A DNA stretch of 8,650 bases. It comes from an uncultured Thermoleophilia bacterium (GTDB lineage Bacteria > Actinomycetota > Thermoleophilia > UBA2241). The translations under genes were made by a program, and so were the position numbers. The notes under the pieces are model-generated. The model had not been told where the DNA came from. It did no database searches and worked only from the letters and a program-made list of their open reading frames with translations. The DNA lies in assembly GCA_903912585.1 (NCBI GenBank), contig CAIWHY010000422.1, positions 1 to 8,650 on the forward strand. Direction: 5' to 3'. Positions 1-5,605 of this stretch are shown here, piece by piece; the stretch's first letter is position 1, and each line of letters begins with the position of its first letter.

Positions 1-9
1 ATAGCTAGT

Positions 10-1611
10 GTGTTCGACCTGGTCTACACGCCGTTCGTGCTTCCGCTCGCCGCCTCGGCGGCGATCGTCGTGGCGCTGCTCGTCGTCGCGTGGCGCAACT
101 GGGGCGAGCCGGTCGCGCCGTGGTTCGCGGCGACGCTCATAGCGCTGCTGTGGTGGACGGTCGGCTACATGTTCGAGCTGATGGCGGTCGGCCTGCACGC
201 GAAGATCGTCTGGGCCGACCTCGAGTACATCGGGACGACGCTGCTGCCGCTCTTCTGGCTCGTCGTCATCCTGGTCTACACCGGGCGCCGCAGCCTCCCG
301 CGGTGGCTCTGGATGGCGCTGTGGGCGGGCGCGCTCATCGTCATCGTCATCGTGTTCGTCAACCCGGGCGGCCTCTTCCGGGGGCACCCCACGGTCGTCG
401 TCCACGGCTCTCTGAGCGCGCTGGCGCCCGACTACGGCCCGCTCTGGCGCTACGTCGGGCTGCCGTACCTGTACGGGCTGTCGCTGGCCGCCGTGTTCCT
501 GCTCGTCCGTGGCATGCTGCACGCCCAGCGCATCTACGCGCGCCAGTACGCGGCGCTGCTGGTCGCGGCGGTGATCCCTCTCGCAGCCGGCGCCCTGTAC
601 GCCGCGGGAGTCTCGCCGTGGCCCGAATACAACCCGGCGATGGCGGCGATCAGCGTGTCCGGCGTGCTCATGGCCTACGCGCTCTTCCGCTACCGCCTGT
701 TCGACATCGCGCCCCTGGCCCGCGACGCCGTGATCGACGAGCTCGCCGACGGTGTGGTCGTCGTCGACCGCGAAGGCCGCCTGCGCGACTTCAACGCCGC
801 GGCGCGGGCGGCGTTCCCGGGCCTCGTCGCCGCCGCCGTCGGCAACCCCGTGGACGAGGTCCTCGCCATCCATCCCGCCATGCTCGACGACCTGCGCCGG
901 GAGGTCGCGGCAGGCGGGAGCGGGCAGGACGTGGCCGGCGGCCTGGTGCGCGCCGACGTCTCGGTGATGATGCCCGGCGACGGCGCGCGCCGCGACTTCA
1001 GCCTCGGGCTGACGCCGGTCCGCAGCCGCGGCGGGCACGTCGTCGGGCACGCCCTGCTCCTGCACGACGTCACCGAGAGCGCACGCCTGCTCGAGCGCCT
1101 CGGCGAGCTCACCACGCGCGACGAGCTCACCGGCCTGCTGTCGCAGCGCACCTGGCGCGAGGATGCCGCGACCGAGCTGCTGCGCGCGCGTCGCTACGGC
1201 TACGGGGTGGGCATGCTGCTGCTCGACCTCGACCAGCTCGACGCGGTGAACGAGGCGCACGGGAGGGCGGCCGGAGACGCTCTCCTGCAGGCGGTCGCCG
1301 GGGCCTGCCGGCACGCCTTGCGGCCCTACGACATCGTCGGCCGCGTGGGCGGTGACGAGATCGCCGTCGTGACGCCGCATCTGGTCGGCGACGAGCTCGC
1401 CAAAGTCGCGGCCGCGGTGCGCGACGCCGTGGCGGCGCTCGAGGTGCCGGTGGAGGGCGCCGGCGTCCACGTCAGCGGCTGCTTCGGCGTGGCCGCCGCC
1501 GAGGAGATCGGCGGTCTCGACCTCGCGAGCCTGCTCAACCAGGTGGAACAGGCGTTGCGCCTCGCCAAGAGCGGCGGGCGCGGCAGCGTGGTCTGCGCCT
1601 GGGCGGTCTGA
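10..1611 (+). CDS. 7TM-PAS-GGDEF membrane diguanylate cyclase
   Basis: Predicted sensor enzyme that makes cyclic-di-GMP from two GTP at the inner face of the membrane. Residues 1-230 hold seven hydrophobic helices in the arrangement of the N-terminal 7TM sensor region found in histidine kinases (for example WADLEYIGTTLLPLFW near residue 70). Residues about 238-355 look like a PAS domain (VVVVDREGRLRDFNAAA). Residues about 371-530 are a GGDEF domain: DELTGLL at 371-377, the guanine-binding Asn in AVNEAHG, AAGD, and the active-site loop GGDEI at 447-451. An RxxD product-inhibition motif (RPYD, 438-441) sits five residues before the loop, as in PleD. Two deviations are visible: Ile replaces the final Phe of GGDEF, and the usual FK(x)IN stretch reads QLDAVN. 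The GTG start fits the family's N-terminus, but no in-frame stop precedes it in the nine bases available, so the true start could lie outside the window. There is no histidine kinase core. The gene converges on the RHH gene. The sensed signal is unknown. Confidence 0.9.
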   Translation: MFDLVYTPFVLPLAASAAIVVALLVVAWRNWGEPVAPWFAATLIALLWWTVGYMFELMAVGLHAKIVWADLEYIGTTLLPLFWLVVILVYTGRRSLPRWLWMALWAGALIVIVIVFVNPGGLFRGHPTVVVHGSLSALAPDYGPLWRYVGLPYLYGLSLAAVFLLVRGMLHAQRIYARQYAALLVAAVIPLAAGALYAAGVSPWPEYNPAMAAISVSGVLMAYALFRYRLFDIAPLARDAVIDELADGVVVVDREGRLRDFNAAARAAFPGLVAAAVGNPVDEVLAIHPAMLDDLRREVAAGGSGQDVAGGLVRADVSVMMPGDGARRDFSLGLTPVRSRGGHVVGHALLLHDVTESARLLERLGELTTRDELTGLLSQRTWREDAATELLRARRYGYGVGMLLLDLDQLDAVNEAHGRAAGDALLQAVAGACRHALRPYDIVGRVGGDEIAVVTPHLVGDELAKVAAAVRDAVAALEVPVEGAGVHVSGCFGVAAAEEIGGLDLASLLNQVEQALRLAKSGGRGSVVCAWAV

Positions 1612-1647
1612 CGGCCGCCCCGGCCGCAGCGCCGCCGGGCGTCAGGC
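1606..1647. terminator. Possible bidirectional terminator between convergent genes
   Basis: The arm gtctgacg at 1606-1613 can pair with cgtcaggc at 1640-1647 (eight pairs, one of them G-U). It encloses a GC-rich interior that can itself fold, with cggcc at 1612-1616 facing ggccg at 1622-1626 as an alternative. It lies between the diguanylate cyclase stop and the RHH stop, where a shared terminator is expected. There is no T-tract on either side, and high-GC sequence forms such pairings by chance, so this is weak. Confidence 0.25.
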
Positions 1648-1679
1648 TCCCGGCGACCGGCGCCGTCAGGCTCCCGGCG
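1640..1679. repeat. 16-bp direct repeat over the RHH stop codon
   Basis: The 16-mer cgtcaggctcccggcg occurs at 1640-1655 and again, identical, at 1664-1679, giving a 24-bp period. The second copy contains the TGA stop of the RHH gene (1668-1666 on the minus strand) and encodes its last residues. The first copy lies just past the stop and repeats the stop in the same frame, because 24 is a multiple of three. It reads as a short duplication of the gene's 3' end in the gap between convergent genes. Confidence 0.75.
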
Positions 1680-1872
1680 CCGCCGGCCCGGCGTCCGTGC
1701 TTTCGCCGGCGCCCGTCCGTGGTTGCCCATGGCCGCTGCGCCGCCGGACGGCCTCGCGCAGCGTCCACTCGATCTGCGCGTTGACGCTGCGCAGCTCGTC
1801 GGCCGCCCACTTCTCGATGTCGGCCCAGAGCTGCGGATCGATGCGCAGCAGGAACTGTTTGCGCGCCGCCAT
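1666..1872 (-). CDS. Ribbon-helix-helix (Arc/CopG-like) DNA-binding protein
   Basis: A 68-residue protein whose first 45 residues fit the ribbon-helix-helix fold. They show a short strand with basic and alternating hydrophobic residues (RKQFLLRI, 4-11), a helix (about 14-27), the turn at SVN (29-31) and a second helix (about 31-45). RHH proteins dimerise and insert the paired strands into the major groove, so a transcription factor or antitoxin-like repressor is expected. The tail from about 46 on is Gly/Pro/Ala-rich and probably disordered. The gene starts 80 bp after the SPFH stop on the same strand, so the two are probably co-transcribed. The segment before the ATG at 1872 has only a weak GGA-type ribosome site. 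No toxin-like gene is adjacent. The likely role, autoregulation through the palindrome at 3024-3051, is inference. Length and motif make the gene itself fairly secure despite its size. Confidence 0.8.
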   Translation of the reverse strand: MAARKQFLLRIDPQLWADIEKWAADELRSVNAQIEWTLREAVRRRSGHGQPRTGAGESTDAGPAAPGA

Positions 1873-1904
1873 CGCTCAGCCGTCCAGGAAGGCCGGCGCC
1901 GCGT

Positions 1905-1958
1905 CTTCACGTGGCCTCGTGACTTCGCCCGGCCTCACTTCTTCGCCCGGCCTCACGT
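1905..1958. repeat. Three 18-bp tandem units over the SPFH stop codon
   Basis: Units at 1905-1922, 1923-1940 and 1941-1958. Units 2 and 3 are nearly identical (cttcgcccggcctcac shared, differing only in the last two bases), and unit 1 is degenerate (cttcacgtggcctcgtga). Unit 3 contains the SPFH stop codon (TGA, 1955-1953 on the minus strand), and unit 2 carries the same stop in the same frame. This occupies most of the 80-bp gap between the SPFH and RHH genes and leaves little room for a terminator between them. Confidence 0.75.
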
Positions 1959-3002
1959 GTACAGCGTGCCGGTGTTGACGACCGGGGTGACCTGGCTCTC
2001 GCCGCAGAGCACGACCATGAGATTGCTCACCATCGCCGCCTTGCGCTCCTCGTCGAACTCGACGATCTTGTTCTTGCTGAAGTCCTCGAGGGCCATCTCG
2101 ACCATGCTCACGGCGCCGGTGACGATCTTGCGCCGCGCCGCGATCACCGCCTCCGCCTGCTGGCGGCGCAGCATCGCCTGGGCGATCTCCGGCGCGTAGG
2201 CGAGGTGCGTGAGGCGGGCCTGCTCCACGGTCACGCCCGCCTGTTCGAGCCGCTCCGTCAGTTCGACGCGCAGCGCCTCCGAGACCTCGTCGACGTTGCC
2301 GCGCAGCGTGATCTCGTCCTCGGTGTCGGCGAAGGTCTCGCCCGAGTCGTAGGGGTAGGTGCTGGCGAGGTGGCGCACGGCCGTCTCGCTCTGGGTCGCC
2401 ACGTACGTCTCGAAGTCGTCGACGTCGAAGACGGCCTTTGCCGTGTCCTCCACTCGCCAGACCACGACGGCGGCGATGTCCACGGGGTTGCCGCGCTTGT
2501 CGTTGACCTTGAGCTTGTCGCCGTTGAGCGTGCGCGCGCGCAGGCTGATCTTGTAGCGCTTCAGCCCGCGGCCGGTCTGGCCCTGGCTCTGCTCGCTGCC
2601 GTCGCTGTTCTTGGACAATGAGCGCACCCACTTGGGCTGGTTGGACGACGACTGGCCGGCCGGGCCGTTGGCGTAGAACGGGTTGCCCCAGCAGAAGCCG
2701 CCCTGCTTGGCGGTGCCCTTGTAGCTCCCGAAGAGGATGAGCACGCGCGCTTCGTTGGGCTGGAGCGTGAAGAAGCCGGGGGAGAGGAGGATGGCGAGGA
2801 GAAACACCACGATGCCGGCGACGAACAGGCCCCATTGCGGCTGGGCTGCGTTGCTGGAGGTAGTCGTGCCTTCGGCGAATGCTATCCAGATCAGGACTGG
2901 TGTGGCCACGTAGAGCGCGATCGTGATCGGCAGCATTACCCAGCCGCTCATCACTCGGCGCTCGTGCTCTTGGGTCGACGTCTTGGCCTGTGCGGACTTC
3001 AT
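1953..3002 (-). CDS. SPFH/band-7 domain membrane protein
   Basis: A 349-residue membrane protein of the stomatin/prohibitin/flotillin/HflK superfamily. Members oligomerise into membrane-anchored scaffolds and often organise membrane microdomains or proteases. Two hydrophobic helices lie near residues 20-43 and 57-78, followed by the SPFH domain (about 80-310). The domain start is recognisable in FFTLQPNEARVLILFGSYKGT. A polar Ser/Gln-rich insert lies near 125-150. The family's C-terminal helical part is recognisable in APEIAQAMLRRQQAEAVIAARRK, and the C-terminus is a short tail. The ATG at 3002 is preferred because GGAGGTG at 3015-3009 lies six bases upstream. An in-frame TTG at 3032 lies upstream of that ribosome site and inside the palindrome. 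The RHH gene follows on the same strand, and the VOC gene is divergent. Its cellular role is unknown; the neighbour suggests a regulated two-gene module. Confidence 0.93.
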   Translation of the reverse strand: MKSAQAKTSTQEHERRVMSGWVMLPITIALYVATPVLIWIAFAEGTTTSSNAAQPQWGLFVAGIVVFLLAILLSPGFFTLQPNEARVLILFGSYKGTAKQGGFCWGNPFYANGPAGQSSSNQPKWVRSLSKNSDGSEQSQGQTGRGLKRYKISLRARTLNGDKLKVNDKRGNPVDIAAVVVWRVEDTAKAVFDVDDFETYVATQSETAVRHLASTYPYDSGETFADTEDEITLRGNVDEVSEALRVELTERLEQAGVTVEQARLTHLAYAPEIAQAMLRRQQAEAVIAARRKIVTGAVSMVEMALEDFSKNKIVEFDEERKAAMVSNLMVVLCGESQVTPVVNTGTLYT

Positions 3003-3008
3003 GACTCC

Positions 3009-3015
3009 CACCTCC
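3009..3015 (-). promoter_or_regulatory. Ribosome binding site deciding the SPFH start
   Basis: GGAGGTG on the minus strand, six bases before the ATG at 3002. This strong match rules out the upstream TTG at 3032 as the main start. Confidence 0.85.
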
Positions 3016-3023
3016 GTGTCTGT

Positions 3024-3051
3024 GATACCCAAATGATATCATTTAGGTATC
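3024..3051 (-). promoter_or_regulatory. 28-bp palindromic operator over the SPFH promoter
   Basis: A 14-bp perfect palindrome (aaatgatatcattt, 3031-3044) is flanked by gatacc (3024-3029) and ggtatc (3046-3051), which are also reverse complements. Over 28 bp only one symmetric pair (3030/3045) mismatches. The element is strikingly AT-rich for this genome. Its core contains TGATATCAT, which matches an extended -10 (TGnTATnnT). Read on the minus strand (-10 hexamer 3038-3033), it would start transcription near 3026, about ten bases before the ribosome site. Operator and promoter would therefore overlap, the classical geometry for repression. The candidate ligand is the RHH protein encoded in the same unit. 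The symmetry means the -10 could also work on the plus strand, toward the VOC gene. The palindrome is seen directly; its binding protein is inferred. Confidence 0.75.
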
Positions 3052-3134
3052 CCATCGTCCACGGGCCAGATGGGCCCGACACGCGTCGGGGCCTCGTCCG
3101 CTGCTGCGGCGGTTTCGCGCGCGCGCGCTGCGGC

Positions 3135-3140
3135 TATCCT
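3135..3140 (+). promoter_or_regulatory. Possible -10 element for the VOC gene
   Basis: TATCCT (TAnnnT type) lies about 37 bases before the ATG at 3177 and would give a leader of about 30 nt containing the ribosome site. There is no convincing -35. An alternating CG run lies just upstream at 3116-3128. Confidence 0.25.
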
Positions 3141-3176
3141 CCCAGCGTCAGCATCCTCACGATGAGGGAGAACATC

Positions 3177-3560
3177 ATGGCAAACACGATCGTCTGGACC
3201 GACATCCCGGTCACGGACATGGATCGCGCCCGCAAGTTCTACTCGGCCGTGCTTCAGACCGAGATACCACTGATGGACGGGGCGAACGGCGACGTCGCCC
3301 TGCTCCCCGGCGACCCGCAGCAGGGAGAGGTGAGCGGCGACCTTGCGCGCGGCGAGAACCAGAAGCCGGGGATGGATGGCTGCACGATCTACCTGGACAG
3401 CAAGGGAGATCCCGAGGGCATGATCGAGCGCGTCGTCGCCGCCGGTGGATCGGTGCTCGTGCCGGTCGCCAGCATGGGCGAGATGGTCGGGTCCATCGGC
3501 TTCTTCCAGGATTCCGAAGGTAACCGCATCGGCGTGCACAAGCCCCCACAGCAAGGCTGA
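3177..3560 (+). CDS. VOC (glyoxalase/bleomycin-resistance fold) family protein
   Basis: A 127-residue single-domain protein with the beta-alpha-beta-beta-beta repeat of the vicinal oxygen chelate superfamily. Module 1 opens with IVWTDIPVTDMDRARKFYSAV (the usual strand followed by the DxxRAxxFY helix). Module 2 contains TIYLDSKGD, the helix PEGMIERVVAAGG, and the closing strand FFQDSEGNRIGVH. This resembles the small cytosolic subgroup whose C-terminus reads D-x-EGN-x-IG-x-H. The typical metal-ligand His/Gln of strand 1 is not evident, so catalytic metal binding is uncertain and the substrate cannot be named. The ATG at 3177 is chosen because GAGGGAG at 3164-3170 lies six bases upstream. Another ATG at 3162 overlaps that site. 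The gene stands alone, divergent from SPFH, with hairpins right after its stop. Confidence 0.9.
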   Translation: MANTIVWTDIPVTDMDRARKFYSAVLQTEIPLMDGANGDVALLPGDPQQGEVSGDLARGENQKPGMDGCTIYLDSKGDPEGMIERVVAAGGSVLVPVASMGEMVGSIGFFQDSEGNRIGVHKPPQQG

Positions 3561-3570
3561 TACGCAGCGC

Positions 3571-3596
3571 CGGCCGGCGCGCTTCGGCGCCGGTCG
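3571..3596 (+). terminator. Hairpin just after the VOC gene
   Basis: Arms cggccggcgc (3571-3580) and gcgccggtcg (3587-3596) form ten pairs (one G-U) around the loop gcttcg, beginning ten bases after the VOC stop. No T-tract follows. It forms a tandem pair with the stronger hairpin at 3625-3654. Confidence 0.4.
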
Positions 3597-3624
3597 AGGC
3601 TCCGCATCGCCGAACGCCGTGAAC

Positions 3625-3654
3625 GGGGCGGCGGGCCGGACGGCCCGCCGCCCC
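3625..3654 (+). terminator. Strong GC hairpin, probable terminator
   Basis: A perfect 13-bp stem (3625-3637 with 3642-3654) and a 4-base loop (ggac), followed by only two T residues. It lies 65 bases after the VOC stop and 85 bases before the MFS start, where a terminator insulating the two genes is expected. Perfect stems without a full U-tract are common in high-GC bacteria. Confidence 0.65.
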
Positions 3655-3727
3655 TTCGCGTCGCAGGCGCGGCCGCACACATCGCCGCGTCCTCGCGGCT
3701 GCGCGAGCGCGGCGAGGGCTCGCCGGA

Positions 3728-3740
3728 TAGAATCGGGAGG
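3728..3740 (+). promoter_or_regulatory. -10 element placing the start site on the MFS GTG
   Basis: TAGAAT (3728-3733) is a near-consensus -10 (TAnnnT) in very GC-rich DNA. Transcription would begin about seven bases after it, at 3740, which is the first base of the GTG start codon. The GGGAGG at 3735-3740 runs into the GTG and is too close to act as a ribosome site for it. Together these suggest a leaderless mRNA, a common arrangement in actinobacteria. No -35 match is seen (gagcgc at the expected place). Confidence 0.55.
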
Positions 3741-5086
3741 TGAGTCGCGCCGCATCCCGAGCCCGCCAGCCGTTGTCGCCCGGCGCCGCGCCGTCTCCGC
3801 GTACGCCCGCTCCGCGCTACCGCTTCGTCGCGCTTGCCGTGGTGTGGAGCGCGTACCTCGTCGTCTTCCTCTCGCGCCTCTGCGTAGGCCCGCTGGCGCC
3901 GTTTCTCAAGAGTTCGTTCCACCTCGACAATGCCCAGATCGGCGGGCTCATCAGCGCCACGGCGGTCGCCTACGCGCCGACGCTGATCTTCGCCGGCTGG
4001 CTCGCCGACCGCATCGGCGTGCGCCGCGCGCTCATCATCGGCAGCGCGATCACCGGCGTCGGCATCGGTGCGGTGGCGCTGGCGCCGTCCTATCCGGTGA
4101 TGCTCCTGCTGCTCGCCTTCTCCGGCTTCGGCTGCGGCTTCATCTACCCGACCGCCGTCAAGGCGATCATGGTGTGGTTCCCGGCGCGCGAGCGAGGGAC
4201 GGCCGTGGGCGTGAACCAGTCGGCCGTGAACATCAGCGGCATGCTCGGCGCCGCCGTCATGCCGGCGCTGGCCATCGCGTTCGGCTGGCGGTCCGGGTTC
4301 CTGCTTGCCTCGGTGATGGCGTTCGCCATCTGCGGCGTCGCCATCGCCTTCTACCGCGATCCCCGCCCGGACGAGCGTGCCTGGGGGCCGGGCGTCGCGG
4401 CCGGCGCCGGCCGACCATTGACGATGAGCGAGCCGGAGCAGGGCCTGCCCGCGGTGACCGGCGACGAGGCCGTCGACAGGGCCGCTCTCAAACCGGGATT
4501 CCTCACCGTGATCCGCTCGCGCGACATCCTGCTCATGGGGCTGGCGGCGATGTTCCTCTGCATGGTCGAGTTCTCGGCGCTCGCGCACCTCGTGCTGTTT
4601 CTGCACGCGAGCTGGGCCTACACCGCCGTCGCGGCCGGCGGCCTCCTCGCCTTCTGCCAGGCCGCCGGCGCCTTCGGCAAGCCGCTGAGCGGCTTGATCA
4701 GCGACCGGCTGCTCGGCGGCCGCCGCAAGGCGCCGCTCCTCGCGCTGGCGCTGCTCTCCGGCCTCGCCTGCGCGATCCTGGCGCTGATGCACCCCGGTCA
4801 GACGGCGCTCCTCTGGACGGCGCTGGCGCTGCTCGGCGTCGGCGCCGTGGGCTGGGGCGGCCTCTTCAGCACGCTCGCCGGCGAGACCGCCGGGCCGGCC
4901 GCCGCCGGCGCCGCGGTAGGAGTCACCGGCGCCATCGACAACATCGGCATCTTCATCGGCCCGCCGCTGTTCGGCTTCCTCGTCGATCGCTACGGCACCT
5001 ACGGGCCGGCCTGGTGGGCGATGGTCGGCGCGTCGCTCGCCGCCGCTGTGCTCCTGGCGTTCGTGCGCGAGCGGCGGCGCGCCTGA
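3740..5086 (+). CDS. MFS family transporter, substrate unknown
   Basis: A 448-residue inner-membrane carrier of the major facilitator superfamily with about twelve hydrophobic helices in two halves. The halves are joined by a hydrophilic loop near residues 208-255. The N-terminal half carries the family's motif A between helices 2 and 3 (GWLADRIGVRR, 86-96). The C-terminal half has the related SGLISDRLLGGRRK. The stretch ERGTAVGVNQSAVNISGMLGA before helix 5/6 resembles organic-anion and sugar-acid type MFS carriers, but that is not enough to assign a substrate. The first 25 residues are Pro/Ala/Arg-rich and precede the first helix. Because no in-frame start with a good ribosome site is seen, I keep the GTG at 3740, supported by the leaderless promoter. 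A TTG at 3773 is a possible shorter start. The gene stands alone between hairpins on both sides and converges on the hdr/met operon. Confidence 0.93.
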   Translation: MSRAASRARQPLSPGAAPSPRTPAPRYRFVALAVVWSAYLVVFLSRLCVGPLAPFLKSSFHLDNAQIGGLISATAVAYAPTLIFAGWLADRIGVRRALIIGSAITGVGIGAVALAPSYPVMLLLLAFSGFGCGFIYPTAVKAIMVWFPARERGTAVGVNQSAVNISGMLGAAVMPALAIAFGWRSGFLLASVMAFAICGVAIAFYRDPRPDERAWGPGVAAGAGRPLTMSEPEQGLPAVTGDEAVDRAALKPGFLTVIRSRDILLMGLAAMFLCMVEFSALAHLVLFLHASWAYTAVAAGGLLAFCQAAGAFGKPLSGLISDRLLGGRRKAPLLALALLSGLACAILALMHPGQTALLWTALALLGVGAVGWGGLFSTLAGETAGPAAAGAAVGVTGAIDNIGIFIGPPLFGFLVDRYGTYGPAWWAMVGASLAAAVLLAFVRERRRA

Positions 5087-5125
5087 GGCGGGTGCGCTCC
5101 CGCCGGCCAGGCAAGCCTGCTGGCC
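5087..5125 (+). terminator. Tandem hairpins directly after the MFS gene
   Basis: Immediately after the TGA, ggcggg (5087-5092) pairs with cccgcc (5099-5104) around a 6-base loop. The next six bases, ggccag (5105-5110), pair with ctggcc (5120-5125) around a 9-base loop. The stems are perfect but short and no T-tract follows. A double hairpin also follows the VOC gene. Confidence 0.4.
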
Positions 5126-5140
5126 AGACCGCCGGGTCAG

Positions 5141-5430
5141 TCACCTGCGCGCCGGACGTCGCTCGCCGCGGCGGGGACTCCAGCACCAGCCCGAAGCCGG
5201 GGCCAGGAGATCGTCCTTGCGAACGATGAGTCGGTCCGCCTCGAGCGCTCCCCGGTCGCGAGCGACCGTCTTCCCGGTGAGACCGGCGTGGAACTCGGCG
5301 ACCGGTGGGCTCACGTGGGTGATCTCGCGGCGGGGCGTGGGCGTCCTCAGGTCAGCGAATCGGACTGCGCCCAGGTGTCGCCAGTGGTGGTGAAGGCGAT
5401 GGCGGACACGCTGCCGCCGGTCCTGCCGCC
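5141..5430 (-). pseudogene. Possible decayed gene remnant
   Basis: No intact gene is seen between 5087 and 5605. On the minus strand, the frame ending in TGA at 5141 reads from about 5353 like a real protein. It has LRTPTPRREITHVSPPV, then LTGKTVARDRGALEADRLIV, which resembles the recognition helix region of a winged-helix or HTH domain. Third positions are mostly G or C while second positions are mixed, as in true genes here. Upstream of about 5347 that frame turns Arg/His-rich. A second frame, 5430-5347, then looks protein-like (SVSAIAFTTTGDTWAQSDSL) before its stop at 5349-5347. A frameshift near 5350 would join the two. Neither piece has a credible start with a ribosome site. I do not recognise the family. 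It could also be chance coding-like sequence. Confidence 0.25.
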
Positions 5431-5522
5431 TCAGGCCGACGCGTGGTGCCGCGTGGACGTGTTCCGAGGCCAGCGCAGGTCGGCATGCCGCCGCCGGCAA
5501 GCATGACGAAGCAGGCACGACG

Positions 5523-5546
5523 AAGGGGCGCCTTGCGGCGCCCCTT
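5523..5546 (-). terminator. Terminator hairpin of the metVF-hdrCB operon
   Basis: A perfect 10-bp stem (aaggggcgcc 5523-5532, ggcgcccctt 5537-5546) with a 4-base loop, 60 bases past the hdrB stop. In minus-strand RNA the loop is GCAA, a stable GNRA tetraloop; on the plus strand it would be UUGC. This favours service to the minus-strand operon. There is no long U-tract. An 11-bp direct repeat (cggccgcgtca at 5567-5577 and 5581-5591) lies between the hairpin and hdrB. Confidence 0.65.
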
Positions 5547-5605
5547 CTGGTGCTCTACTGCCGTGCCGGCCGCGTCACCGCGGCCGCGTCAGGCGGTGCG
5601 ATGGC

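Noticed and set aside
90..1355. Long open frame overlapping the diguanylate cyclase (+1 frame)
   Set aside because: Arg/Ala-rich translation without a recognisable fold. It is a high-GC shadow of the cyclase gene, which has clear domains.
1666..1872. Classical toxin-antitoxin pair with the RHH protein as antitoxin
   Set aside because: The only partner on the strand is a 349-residue SPFH membrane protein placed before it. No known toxin fold is present.
3003..3032. TTG start for SPFH at 3032
   Set aside because: It lies within the palindrome and upstream of the real ribosome site; it would put coding sequence over the operator.
1876..3042. 388-residue minus-strand frame over the SPFH gene
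   Set aside because: Arg/Gly/His-rich shadow in another frame. The SPFH frame has membrane helices, family motifs and a strong ribosome site.
3075..3090. Hairpin cccgac/gtcggg in the divergent region
   Set aside because: Six pairs with a 4-base loop in GC-rich DNA between divergent genes. No gene ends here, so it is not a terminator, and there is no other sign of function.
2835..3176. Upstream extension of the VOC reading frame
   Set aside because: The open frame runs back through the SPFH 5' end, but the ribosome site at 3164-3170 and the family's N-terminus fix the start at 3177.
3389..4792. Long minus-strand frame opposite VOC and MFS
   Set aside because: Highly charged, repetitive composition typical of antisense frames in GC-rich DNA. 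The MFS frame on the plus strand shows twelve membrane helices.
3445..5229. 594-residue plus-strand frame overlapping MFS
   Set aside because: Arg/Pro/Ala-rich with no domain; another shadow of the transporter gene.
5226..5391. Short plus-strand frame starting ATG at 5226
   Set aside because: No ribosome site and no family. It is the complement of the minus-strand remnant, which has better coding character.
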